DNA of 64,000 bases from Paenibacillus harenae DSM 16969 (GTDB lineage Bacteria > Bacillota > Bacilli > Paenibacillales > Paenibacillaceae): the NCBI RefSeq assembly GCF_000422465.1, contig NZ_AULV01000014.1, positions 62,001-126,000 of the forward strand, read 5' to 3'. Below are positions 9,071 through 17,301 of this stretch, piece by piece. How positions within the stretch are numbered: position 1 is the first letter of the stretch; each line of letters begins with the position of its first letter. Position numbers and translations under genes: made by a program. The notes under the pieces were generated by a model. That model did no database searches and had not been told where the DNA came from. It saw only the letters and a list, made by a program, of their open reading frames with translations.

Positions 9071-9894
9071 CCTTTTTCTGCTCCTTGTGTTAAGCCTTCT
9101 ACAATAAATCGCTGGGCGAAAGCAAATAGAAGAACCGTTGGAATTATCGATAAAACCGTGCCTGCCGACATCGCTCCCCAGTCCACGTCAAATTTCAAAA
9201 TGAAGGAGTTCATCGCTACCGGGAGCGTCTTCAGCGCGTCGCTGTCAATGAACATAACGGCCAGAAAAAGCTCGTTCCAGTTCTGCACGAAGGCGAAGAT
9301 GAAGGTGGATGCGATTCCCGGCAGCATGACCGGAATAACGACACGGATTAAGGCCGACCATCTCGAGCAGCCGTCAATCATGGCCGCTTCTTCGAGACTG
9401 GACGGGATCCGCTGGAAAAAGCCGCGCAGCATAATCGTCGAGAACGGAATAAGAATGACCGTATACATAAGAAGCAGCGAGATGCGGCTGTTAATTAGGT
9501 TCATGCTGCTCATCATAAAATATAGCGGCGCGAGCGCGACGAAGCCCGGCAGCATCTGCGTGGCGAAGAACGCCAGCATAATCTGCTTGTGTCCGCGAAA
9601 GGTAAACCGCGCCAGCACATATGCGCTTAATATGGCGATGATCAGCACAATCGATGCAGCCAGAATGGATATCAGCAGACTGTTGCCGATATAGACGTGA
9701 AACTTTGATATTTTAAAAATATTAATATAATTCTCAAGCGACATTCGCTCCGGCCAGTACTTCAGCGGGAATGAGAAAATATCCCTCTGCGGCTTCAGCG
9801 ACGTAATGACGATCCAATAGAGGGGGAAAACCATTACGAGCAAATGAAGCGTCAAAAATACGATTTTCGACAGGCCCAGCACCCGAAGTTTCAT
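9067..9894 (-). CDS. Carbohydrate ABC transporter permease, MalG type
   Basis: 275 residues with six predicted membrane helices. The cytoplasmic EAA loop that docks on the ATPase reads EEAAMIDGCSRWSALIRVVIP. It is the second permease of a CUT1 sugar importer. The start codon overlaps the upstream permease stop (TGATG at 9894), and its own stop overlaps the PLP-enzyme start. No ATP-binding gene is present in the operon, so the pair probably uses a shared MsmX-type ATPase encoded elsewhere, as is common in Firmicutes. Confidence 0.9.
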   Translation of the reverse strand: MKLRVLGLSKIVFLTLHLLVMVFPLYWIVITSLKPQRDIFSFPLKYWPERMSLENYINIFKISKFHVYIGNSLLISILAASIVLIIAILSAYVLARFTFRGHKQIMLAFFATQMLPGFVALAPLYFMMSSMNLINSRISLLLMYTVILIPFSTIMLRGFFQRIPSSLEEAAMIDGCSRWSALIRVVIPVMLPGIASTFIFAFVQNWNELFLAVMFIDSDALKTLPVAMNSFILKFDVDWGAMSAGTVLSIIPTVLLFAFAQRFIVEGLTQGAEKG

Positions 9895-10775
9895 CAGAAA
9901 TCCCCCGCTTTCTCCGCCTTGGTGACCGACAGGTAGAAGATCGTGTACAGCAGCAGAATCGCTATCATAATGACGCCGATGGCGGAAGCCGCTCCGTAAT
10001 CGCCGCCATAGATGATTTTGTCGAGCATTAGGGAAGATAAAATATGCGTCCGGCCCGCCGGACCGCCGTTCGTCAAGCCGTAAATGATCGTTGGATCGTT
10101 AAATATCCAAATCGCCCTCAGCAGCGTGGTTGCGATAATAGTCGGCATAATATAAGGCAGCGTGACATTCCACAGCTTGCGCGGCCCGCTCGCGCCGTCC
10201 ATATCGGCAGCCTCATACAGCTCGGACGGCACCGACTGCAGGGCGGCCAGCAGCATAATCGCAAAAAAAGCGATCCCGTACCACACATTGGCGGCAATAA
10301 CGGAGAACATGGCCCACTTGGGCTCTGACAGAAAACCGATTCTTTCCTGAATAATGCCAATCCGAAGCAACAAATCGTTGATGACGCCAATCTGAGAGTT
10401 GAACATCCACTTCCAGATCATGCCGATGATAAATCCTGATAGCGCCCAGGAGTAGAAGATGAAGCCCTGATAGATCCCGCGCCCCTTAAACGGCCTCTTC
10501 AACAGCAGGGCAAGCGCCAGTCCGATCAGGAATTGAAAGACGAGCGAGAAGAATACCCAATAGCCGCTGTTCTGCAGAGCCGCTATAAATTTAGGATCCT
10601 GGAACGCAGCCGTAAAGTTCCGGAATCCGATGAAGTGGACGTTCCTTAGATCAAACAGCTTATAATCCTGGAAGGCAATCACAATACCCCGGATAAAAGG
10701 ATAATAGGTGAAAGCAAGCACTAGCAGCAGAGCGGGTACCAGCCCTGACATAATGAACACCGTTTGCTTCTTCAA
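9894..10775 (-). CDS. Carbohydrate ABC transporter permease, MalF type
   Basis: About 293 residues with six membrane helices and an EAA loop (YEAADMDGASGPRKLWNVTLP). The first permease of the CUT1 importer. The open frame extends to a TTG at 10814, but the best ribosome site (AAGGCGGTGAAG) lies just ahead of a TTG at 10775, where the product begins MKKQTVFIMSGLVPALL. I chose that start. It follows the binding-protein gene by about 58 bases and couples to the second permease. Confidence 0.88.
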   Translation of the reverse strand: MKKQTVFIMSGLVPALLLVLAFTYYPFIRGIVIAFQDYKLFDLRNVHFIGFRNFTAAFQDPKFIAALQNSGYWVFFSLVFQFLIGLALALLLKRPFKGRGIYQGFIFYSWALSGFIIGMIWKWMFNSQIGVINDLLLRIGIIQERIGFLSEPKWAMFSVIAANVWYGIAFFAIMLLAALQSVPSELYEAADMDGASGPRKLWNVTLPYIMPTIIATTLLRAIWIFNDPTIIYGLTNGGPAGRTHILSSLMLDKIIYGGDYGAASAIGVIMIAILLLYTIFYLSVTKAEKAGDF

Positions 10776-10833
10776 GACTTCACCGCCTTGGACAAAAAGG
10801 ATAATGGGCGGCAATCACCGCCCACCTTGATTG

Positions 10834-12159
10834 CTATTTCATTTTTGCCTTCTGGTCGACCCAATAGGCGTCCCATTTCTTCAACGTTTCTTCCGCGCCG
10901 GTCTGTCCAAGCAGGAACGACTGCCCCGTCTCCATCGCAACCTGTCCCCACTGTCCCGTGCCCGGGTAATTGAACGGCGCTTTGTAGTTCACGAACGTAT
11001 CCGGCTTGTTGGTCATGTCGATCAACGTCTTATAAGGACCGGTTTTGAAAAATTCATCTTCCGTCGCGCTCGTATGAATCGGAATTAAGCCGAAGTCCTT
11101 CGAGAATCCGGTATTCTCCTCTGGGCTTGAGAGGAAAGCGATCAGCTCCCATGCCGCCTCTTTATGCTCGGAGTTCGCCGTGATGCCCCATCCCGCTCCG
11201 CCGGCGGAGATAAGCGCTTTGCCGTCCGGTCCGGTCGGCATCGGGGCTGTCGCCCAAGTGCCTTCTTCCATCTTCTCCGTCACCACTTGAATGACGTCCG
11301 GATCCTGCAGCAGAATACCGGTTACGCCGGAAGTGAACGCCTGCACCTGCTCCTGGAATCCCCAGTTGATCGAATCCGGTGGCGACGCTTCCTTATAAAG
11401 GCTGAGATACAGCTCGAGCGCCGTCTTTGCTTCCGCCGTTGAGTATATCGTTGCGCCGTCCTTCGTGAACATGGAGTCATCCAAATTCACATGATCCGCG
11501 TTATAAGCAAGAATCATCGAATCGGAGTTCCCGTTCGCGCCCGGACCTCCCCGGAAGGAGAAGCCAAAGCGGTTTTTGGCTGGATCGGTAAGCTGCTTGC
11601 TAACCTCATAAAGCTCTCCCCACGTAGCGGGAACCTCAAGGCTCTTCTCCTCAAGCCAATCCTGGCGATAGAACATTTGCCTCTGGTAGAGGCCGTTAGG
11701 GACAAAATACAGCTGGCCTCCGATCGTTCCAACCGACTTCGGCACGGCGCCTACCGTAGCGAAATCGTCCCACTTCTCCGTATAGGCGTTCAATGGTTCG
11801 ATATAGCCGTTATTTACAAATTCGGCTACGTTTAAATCCCTGACTTCAAGAATATCAAGCTTTTCATTTGAGGCAAGCATCGTTCTGATTTTGTTGTCGG
11901 CCTGATCGAATGGGGGTGAAATAAATTCGACTTTGATGTTCGGATGATCCGCTTCATACCTGCTGATCATGGCTTGCAGAAGCCCGGTCCGCTTCGGACT
12001 GGTCAGGCTCTCGATCATGCGAAGCGTGATCTTCTCTTCCTTGACTCCATTACCGGCAGCAGTTTCATTATTCTCCTGCGCATCGCCGCAGCCGGCCAAT
12101 AGTGCAGCCGTCAAGATCGCAGCGAGCAGCGAAGCCCATATTCTCCTGTAACTCGTCAT
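10834..12159 (-). CDS. Sugar-binding lipoprotein of CUT1 ABC importer
   Basis: 441 residues. The signal peptide ends in a lipobox (AALLAGCGDA, Cys about 24), so the protein is anchored to the outer face of the membrane. The mature part has the extracellular solute-binding family 1 pattern: an N-terminal ITLRMIESLTSPKR strand region, PNIKVEFISPPF, and a C-terminal SAGGAGWGIT segment. It would capture a sugar or oligosaccharide for the two permeases downstream. The substrate is not readable. A GAGAGGGG ribosome site precedes the ATG. A consensus promoter with an overlapping GntR operator lies upstream. Confidence 0.9.
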   Translation of the reverse strand: MTSYRRIWASLLAAILTAALLAGCGDAQENNETAAGNGVKEEKITLRMIESLTSPKRTGLLQAMISRYEADHPNIKVEFISPPFDQADNKIRTMLASNEKLDILEVRDLNVAEFVNNGYIEPLNAYTEKWDDFATVGAVPKSVGTIGGQLYFVPNGLYQRQMFYRQDWLEEKSLEVPATWGELYEVSKQLTDPAKNRFGFSFRGGPGANGNSDSMILAYNADHVNLDDSMFTKDGATIYSTAEAKTALELYLSLYKEASPPDSINWGFQEQVQAFTSGVTGILLQDPDVIQVVTEKMEEGTWATAPMPTGPDGKALISAGGAGWGITANSEHKEAAWELIAFLSSPEENTGFSKDFGLIPIHTSATEDEFFKTGPYKTLIDMTNKPDTFVNYKAPFNYPGTGQWGQVAMETGQSFLLGQTGAEETLKKWDAYWVDQKAKMK

Positions 12160-12195
12160 GGTTTATCGTCCCCTCTCAAATGTATCATACAGTCA

Positions 12196-12210
12196 ACCTG
12201 TCTGATAGGT
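12196..12210. promoter_or_regulatory. GntR operator 2 (sugar operon)
   Basis: ACCTGTCTGATAGGT is a 15-bp dyad with one mismatch and a single central base. It shares its core with the perfect palindrome upstream of the GntR gene. It begins three bases downstream of the -10 box of the binding-protein promoter, covering the expected transcription start, the classic repressor position. Confidence 0.8.
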
Positions 12211-12212
12211 AG

Positions 12213-12242
12213 ATTATAGGTGGACGCTCTTGACGATGTCAA
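12213..12242 (-). promoter_or_regulatory. Sigma-A promoter of sugar-binding protein operon
   Basis: On the minus strand TTGACA (12237-12242) and TATAAT (12213-12218) are separated by 18 bases: both boxes match consensus exactly. Transcription would start inside the GntR operator. Confidence 0.85.
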
Positions 12243-12250
12243 CAAAAAAT

Positions 12251-12934
12251 TTACATCTGATGGGTTCTTATTTTATCTTCGATGCAGGCCATCATTTTAT
12301 GAAATTCATCCATGGCTCGTTCCGTATCATGCGCTGCGATCGCATCAAACATCGTAATGTGGAAAGGATAGGTCTCATCGAAGAGCTGCTTATCTCCAAG
12401 CGGTTCATTGAAGAATTTCTCATACAAGCCGGACATGGAATCCAGGACCGTCTCGAGAACCGCATTATCTGCCGCTTTAATGACATACCGATGGAACTGC
12501 AGATCAATTCTGGACGTGTCCTTATGGCTTTCCTTAAGGATTCTGTACTCTTCCAGGCAATCCTCAAGCTCCTTAATTTGAGCCTTCGTAATGCGCTTTG
12601 ATGCAAGCTCTACCGCTTTCCCTTCCAGCGCCTTCCTGACATCCAGCGTATTGAGCAGAAAGTCGCGCTCTCTCTCCACCTTCACCTTGCCGGAGAAACG
12701 AAACGTATCGACGTCCCGGACAAAGATACCTTTCCCGTTCTCCACCCGCACGATATCGACAGCCTCCAAATAGCGAAGCGCCTCTCTTAACGAAGAGCGG
12801 CCGACGCCGAACATCTGCGTCATCTCATCGACGGAGGGCAGCTTGTCCCCCTCCTTTAACTCTTTTTCTTGAATATAGTTTTGAATTTCCTGCGACACCA
12901 GCTCATGCACAAGCAATTTTTGTATTTTTCCCAT
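12251..12934 (-). CDS. GntR/FadR-family transcriptional regulator
   Basis: 227 residues. A winged-helix GntR domain (about 8-75) contains EGDKLPSVDEMTQMFGVGRS and SLREALRYLEA. An all-helical FCD effector domain (about 85-220) has the conserved metal-ligand type positions D143 and histidines in LQFHRYVIKAA and FHITMFDAI. FCD regulators usually bind small organic acids, often as repressors. The gene heads the sugar-ABC/PLP operon, with its own promoter and operator, and the second operator lies after it. A GGGGGGAG ribosome site precedes the ATG. Predicted role: autoregulated repressor of the downstream operon. Confidence 0.9.
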   Translation of the reverse strand: MGKIQKLLVHELVSQEIQNYIQEKELKEGDKLPSVDEMTQMFGVGRSSLREALRYLEAVDIVRVENGKGIFVRDVDTFRFSGKVKVERERDFLLNTLDVRKALEGKAVELASKRITKAQIKELEDCLEEYRILKESHKDTSRIDLQFHRYVIKAADNAVLETVLDSMSGLYEKFFNEPLGDKQLFDETYPFHITMFDAIAAHDTERAMDEFHKMMACIEDKIRTHQM

Positions 12935-12960
12935 TCTCTCTCTTCTCCCCCCACAGCTTG

Positions 12961-12979
12961 CATCCTATCTGATAGGATG
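12961..12979. promoter_or_regulatory. GntR operator 1 (autoregulatory)
   Basis: CATCCTATCTGATAGGATG is a perfect 19-bp palindrome around one central base. It abuts the -10 box of the GntR promoter and shares the CTGATAGG core with the site at 12196-12210. Confidence 0.85.
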
Positions 12980-13008
12980 ATTGTAATGGACGCGGAAATC
13001 GTTGTCAA
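12980..13008 (-). promoter_or_regulatory. Sigma-A promoter of GntR gene
   Basis: TTGACA (13003-13008, minus strand) and TACAAT (12980-12985) with a 17-base spacer. Operator 1 follows directly. Confidence 0.8.
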
Positions 13009-13094
13009 TTCCAGCCGCCGCCCTTTTAAGGCTTCCGGTCGCTTGCTTTCTTTCCGACTGGCCGCCCGCACACGAATTTAACTGTGCAATAAGC

Positions 13095-13138
13095 TGAAAT
13101 GCCTGCCGGCGCCCTTGTCAGTGGACGCCAATAATAAA
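13095..13138. repeat. Dispersed repeat family B, copy 1
   Basis: Contains CGCCCTTGTCAGTGGACGC, which recurs with small changes at about 28866 and 46446. The CGYCC and GGACG arms around TTGTCAG can pair as a small hairpin. Confidence 0.6.
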
Positions 13139-13206
13139 TCTCCCCATTTGGGCCATAATAACCCAGTACCATTCATCCGCAGCGGACGGAAGGGGGAGGA
13201 AACGCC

Positions 13207-14802
13207 ATGCCGTTCAGGTTCAGGGGCAGCCGAATATGGAGACCAAACAATAACAATGATGCCGTAGCCGCCGAGGAGCAGCAAGCTGCAAAGCAGACTG
13301 TACTCACCGGCAGCTATTCATCCGATCTGCAGCTGTTCAAGACGAGCCTGGAACGCTTGTCCGATGTCGTCTTCCGGGAAATCCAGCTGGCGGGACCGTG
13401 CAGAGCGGTTCTTATTTATTTAGACGGAATGGCCGATGTGCATCAAATCGATACCGACATCCTCAAAGCGCTGCTGCTGGAATCGGGCGGTCGGAACTTG
13501 AAGGAAGCTGCGGCGGAAGACCTGCTTGTAAACATAGAAACGCAAGTCGTCAGTGCCGCTCAGACAATGAGAGATAATCAAATAAACAACATCATCGATC
13601 ATATCCTGTCAGGCGGCACGGCGCTGCTGCTTGACGGTGTGCCGGATGCCTTGCTGATCAGTACCCAGAAATGGGATAAACGGTCGATCGAAGAGCCCGC
13701 TTCCGAACCTGTAATTCGCGGGCCGAGAGATGGATTTATCGAAAATCTGCGGACCAATACAAGCCTGATCCGCAGAAGGCTGAAGGATCAGAAGATCAAG
13801 ATGGAAGCCATGCAAATAGGGCGCTTGTCCAAAACGGAAATCGTTTTGGTCTACGTGGAAGGAATCGTCGATCCGAAACTCCTTGATGAATTGAAGCAAA
13901 GATTAGAACGGATCGATATCGACGCCATTCTGGAGAGCGGGTATTTGGAGGAGCTTATTGAAGATAGCCCGTATTCCATTTTTCCGCAAATTCTGAACAC
14001 GGAACGGCCCGACCGGGTTGCCGGATTCATTCTGGAAGGAAAGATCGGCATCCTTATCGATAACACGCCCTTTGCTCTTGTGCTACCGGTTACGATGTTC
14101 GACCTGCTCGGAGCATCCGAGGATTATTATCAACGGTACATCCCTTCAACGGTAACGAGATGGCTGCGGTTATGGCTGGCGTTCAGCGCACTCGTGTTTC
14201 CATCTCTATATATTGCCATCTTGACGTTCCATCAGGAGATGCTCCCGACTTCCCTGCTGCTTAGCATCGCCGCCTCGCGGGAAGCCGTCCCGTTCCCGGC
14301 CATCATCGAAGCGTTTATCATGGAGCTTGCTTTCGAGGGCCTGCGCGAAGCCGGCGTACGCCTCCCGCGTCCGGTCGGACAAGCCGTCAGCATTGTCGGC
14401 GCCTTGGTCATTGGTCAAGCAGCGGTGCAAGCCGGCCTTGTATCCGCCAGCCTCGTTATCGTCGTATCCTTTACTGGCATTGCCTCCTTCATCTTCCCGG
14501 TATACAGCTTCGGCGTCGCTGTCCGGTTGCTTCGGTTTCCGTTAATGATCATTGCCGGAACAATGGGTTTGTTCGGCATTTTGTTGGTTCTGCTTGCCAT
14601 TCTGATTCATTTGGTCGGGCTTCGTTCCTTTGGCGTGCCTTATATGTATCCGGTCGCTCCACTGGACGTCAGCGGGCTTAAGGATGTGTTCATTCGCGCT
14701 CCATGGTGGGCCATGCGGAAGCGTCCGAAATCTACAAGCAGCAGTAACCCTTACCGAATGAAAAGGGGGTTGCGACCCAGAAAGCCGCATCGTAAAGGCT
14801 AA
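13207..14802 (+). CDS. Spore germinant receptor subunit A (GerA family)
   Basis: 531 residues. A large hydrophilic N-terminal region (about 35-310, two linked subdomains) is followed by four to five membrane helices (about 315-500) and a basic tail. Conserved GerAA segments are visible, such as SLYIAILTFHQEMLPTSLL and EAFIMELAFEGLREAGVRLP. In endospore formers the A, B and C subunits assemble in the inner spore membrane and respond to nutrient germinants. A GGGGGAGG ribosome site lies seven bases before the ATG. A CATAATA sequence at 13154-13160 resembles the -10 of forespore sigma-G/F promoters, but no good -35 is evident. The germinant is unknown. Confidence 0.93.
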   Translation: MPFRFRGSRIWRPNNNNDAVAAEEQQAAKQTVLTGSYSSDLQLFKTSLERLSDVVFREIQLAGPCRAVLIYLDGMADVHQIDTDILKALLLESGGRNLKEAAAEDLLVNIETQVVSAAQTMRDNQINNIIDHILSGGTALLLDGVPDALLISTQKWDKRSIEEPASEPVIRGPRDGFIENLRTNTSLIRRRLKDQKIKMEAMQIGRLSKTEIVLVYVEGIVDPKLLDELKQRLERIDIDAILESGYLEELIEDSPYSIFPQILNTERPDRVAGFILEGKIGILIDNTPFALVLPVTMFDLLGASEDYYQRYIPSTVTRWLRLWLAFSALVFPSLYIAILTFHQEMLPTSLLLSIAASREAVPFPAIIEAFIMELAFEGLREAGVRLPRPVGQAVSIVGALVIGQAAVQAGLVSASLVIVVSFTGIASFIFPVYSFGVAVRLLRFPLMIIAGTMGLFGILLVLLAILIHLVGLRSFGVPYMYPVAPLDVSGLKDVFIRAPWWAMRKRPKSTSSSNPYRMKRGLRPRKPHRKG

Positions 14803-14820
14803 TGGAGGAGGGAAAGCAAG

Positions 14821-15999
14821 ATGGGGAAAGCAGCCGCAATTGCTGCCGCTATCGTTATAATCAGCCTATTGACTGCAGGCTGCTGGAGCAGGCAAGAGGT
14901 CAATGATATCGGTATTGTTACCGCAACCGGAATTGACCGGACGAAGTCCGGAGGAATAAAGGTATCTCTGCTCCTTGCGGTACCGCGAACGGTAGGAATG
15001 AGCGGACAAGCCGGAGGCAGCGGGGAAATCGAAAATACGGCAGGCTGGGTCATTTCCGAAGAGGGCGAGACGATTATGGATGCCTTCCGGAACATTCAAA
15101 AAAAGCTGCCCCGGAATATCTTTTATCCGCACAACCGGGCGATTGTGATCGGAGAAAACCTGGCAAGGAACGACACGTTTACCCTAATGGATTTCTTTCA
15201 GCGGTCCAGGCAGACCCAAATGCGAAGCTTCGTCCTATTCACGAAGAAGGAGGCGGCTGACATTTTGCGGTTCAAACCCAAATTCGAGAAGCTCACGGCT
15301 GAGATCATTAAGGAAGAAATGAAGACGGGAGTCAACGCGCATGTCCGGTTGAACGAGTTCATTAATATGTTTATGGAAGACGGCCAGGAGGCTTATGCGC
15401 CTCGAATCGAGATCGTCCCTTCGGAAATAAAATCAGCCTCAAAAGAAGAGCTGAATAATTTGATGCAGATGGGAGTTGGCATCATGCGTGACAATCGATT
15501 AGTCGGTTGGCTGAATGCCGAAGAAACCCGAGGGCTGCTCTGGCTTCGTGACGAAATGGAGGAAGGAGTGATAACCGTAAACATTCCTGAGAAACGAGGC
15601 GGCGGAAAAATTAGCGGAGAGGTCCAAAAGGCACACACCAAAATCAAGGTCTATTCCGTGAAAAATAGATTGAGAGTGGATGTTCGCGTGACAACCGTAA
15701 TCAACATTTTTGAGAATCAGTCGCAGATTTCTTTAAAGGATTTGGAAAAAATAGCGTATGTCGAATCTTTACTGGAGAAAGATATCGAGGACAGAATTCG
15801 AATGAGTTTTAAGAAGGCGCAGCAGTTCAACTCGGATTTTGTCGGAATCGGCCGTGCGATATACAAAGCCAGCCCCGGTCTGTGGCAACAGCAGCAGGAG
15901 AACTGGAATGATAAGCTGGCGGATGTCGAATTCCAGGTCAGCGCAAAGGTTAACGTAGAAAAAATCGGAATGATTAACGAGCCGATTTCCGTTTATTAA
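14821..15999 (+). CDS. Spore germinant receptor subunit C (GerC lipoprotein)
   Basis: 392 residues. A signal peptide with lipobox LLTAGCW (Cys about 21) is followed by the family hallmark RQEVNDIGIVTATGID. GerC subunits are lipoproteins on the outer face of the inner spore membrane and form part of the receptor. The start has a GGAGGAGGGAAAG ribosome site and lies 18 bases after the A gene, so the genes are cotranscribed. Length and domain order are normal. Confidence 0.93.
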   Translation: MGKAAAIAAAIVIISLLTAGCWSRQEVNDIGIVTATGIDRTKSGGIKVSLLLAVPRTVGMSGQAGGSGEIENTAGWVISEEGETIMDAFRNIQKKLPRNIFYPHNRAIVIGENLARNDTFTLMDFFQRSRQTQMRSFVLFTKKEAADILRFKPKFEKLTAEIIKEEMKTGVNAHVRLNEFINMFMEDGQEAYAPRIEIVPSEIKSASKEELNNLMQMGVGIMRDNRLVGWLNAEETRGLLWLRDEMEEGVITVNIPEKRGGGKISGEVQKAHTKIKVYSVKNRLRVDVRVTTVINIFENQSQISLKDLEKIAYVESLLEKDIEDRIRMSFKKAQQFNSDFVGIGRAIYKASPGLWQQQQENWNDKLADVEFQVSAKVNVEKIGMINEPISVY

Positions 16000-16044
16000 A
16001 TCAAGCATACTAGGGGCGGCGGTCCTGAAGGACGGTGACCAAAT

Positions 16045-17145
16045 GTGGTAAAAATATCGTTGTACCAGTTGTTTTGCGGCATTCTTTTTTTCCAACAGGG
16101 AACGACAATCATCTTCGGATTCTCCTCCGGCGCGGGAAGGGACGCCTGGATCGCCTCCTTATGCGCGACCTTGCTTGGGGTCTGTCTGGTGTCCCTCTTT
16201 ACCGTATTCATGCGGCTGCAGTCAGGCATGACGCTGACGGAATGGTTCCCGGACCTATTCGGCCGCTGGCTCGGGGTGCCGATCGCCTGGCTGTATCCGC
16301 TGCTATTTCTTTATGATGCGGGCAGGATCATTTCCGACCTTAAATTTACGATTAATTTGATCATGCTTCCCGGTACGCCGGCATGGGCCATTCTTGTCGC
16401 CTTTATGCTTGTTGTTGTATATATGCTGTTCACCGGAATCGAAGGGATATTCCGAATGGCCGGGATTCTCGTACCGGTCGTTATGCTCCTTTATGCGTTA
16501 CAGGTCATTCTGTTAATGGCTTCAGGAACAATGCATACAGATTATTTGCTGCCCGTAGCCGGAGAAGGCTGGGGACGGATCTGGAACAATACTTGGCCGA
16601 CAAGCGTCACGCAGACATTCGGTGAAACGCTCCTGTTCGCCATGTTCTGGCCTCTTGTGACGAATCAGAAGAAAGTTGCTCAAACCACGATTCTCGTCTC
16701 AATCTGCAGCGGTGTGCTGCTTACCGTATTAAATCTGTTAATGATTATGACGTTGGGAGAAGGGATTTATAAACGAAGCATCTATCCGACGATATCGATG
16801 CTGCGGTTAATCAGCGTGGGTGATTTTATCGAAAATCTGGATGCGCTCGGCCTTATGATTTTTATCTTGACGACTTTCTTCAAGCTATCCTTCTACTTGT
16901 TTGGCGCCGTGTTCGCCATTCGGCAGTTAACGTTCATCAAGAATGAGCGTCTATTCATCGTTCCGCTTGCCGCCGCCGTATTCTTCATCGGCATCACCAT
17001 GGCTAATGATATTATGGAGCATATACAAGTCGGTTTTATTCATTTGCAGACTAATCTTTGGATGCCGCTGCTGATCTATCTCCCGGTTATCTTATTGCCT
17101 ATTGCGTGGATTAGAAAAAAATGGATGGGGAAAGGGGCGTCTTGA
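16045..17145 (+). CDS. Spore germinant receptor subunit B (GerB permease)
   Basis: 366 residues, about ten membrane helices, member of the endospore germination permease branch of the APC superfamily; this subunit is thought to carry the germinant site. Family features include the N-terminal ISLYQLFCGILFFQQGTT region and GTPAWAILV. The GTG start at 16045 follows the C gene by 45 bases with a weak GAAGGACGG ribosome site. Gene order here is A-C-B rather than the A-B-C order of B. subtilis gerA; this alternative order is seen in other Bacillales. Confidence 0.92.
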   Translation: MVKISLYQLFCGILFFQQGTTIIFGFSSGAGRDAWIASLCATLLGVCLVSLFTVFMRLQSGMTLTEWFPDLFGRWLGVPIAWLYPLLFLYDAGRIISDLKFTINLIMLPGTPAWAILVAFMLVVVYMLFTGIEGIFRMAGILVPVVMLLYALQVILLMASGTMHTDYLLPVAGEGWGRIWNNTWPTSVTQTFGETLLFAMFWPLVTNQKKVAQTTILVSICSGVLLTVLNLLMIMTLGEGIYKRSIYPTISMLRLISVGDFIENLDALGLMIFILTTFFKLSFYLFGAVFAIRQLTFIKNERLFIVPLAAAVFFIGITMANDIMEHIQVGFIHLQTNLWMPLLIYLPVILLPIAWIRKKWMGKGAS

Positions 17146-17270
17146 AGGATATGTTATGGCCATGGGGATCGCAGATGTTCATTCATTACCCTTGGGGGAC
17201 TCAGATATCGTTTGTAGCCGCCGCTATCCTGCTGTCCCTCCTATCTTGGACAAGATGGAAAAAAAAATAG
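17142..17270 (+). CDS. Small membrane protein of ger operon (D-like)
   Basis: A 42-codon frame starting with TTG at 17142, overlapping the B-subunit stop (CTTGA), with AAGGGG just upstream; an ATG at 17151 would give 39 codons. The product has a tryptophan-rich start (MLWPWGSQMF, HYPWGTQ), one membrane helix (ISFVAAAILLSLLSW) and a basic end (TRWKKK). Small membrane D subunits encoded in ger operons are known in some bacilli to modulate receptor function, though those typically have two helices. This one is shorter, and its assignment rests on position and topology. Confidence 0.65.
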   Translation: MKDMLWPWGSQMFIHYPWGTQISFVAAAILLSLLSWTRWKKK

Positions 17271-17301
17271 CGGCGGCCCCGTGGTTTACGAACGACTGAA
17301 G

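Noticed and set aside
7615..9100. SAM or T-box riboswitch for the PLP enzyme
   Set aside because: The enzyme gene has no leader of its own: its start overlaps the permease stop, so sulfur control by a leader RNA is excluded here.
8717..9694. Long plus-strand frame of 325 codons
   Set aside because: Antisense to the PLP enzyme and permease, which have clear family motifs; no ribosome site and no recognisable content.
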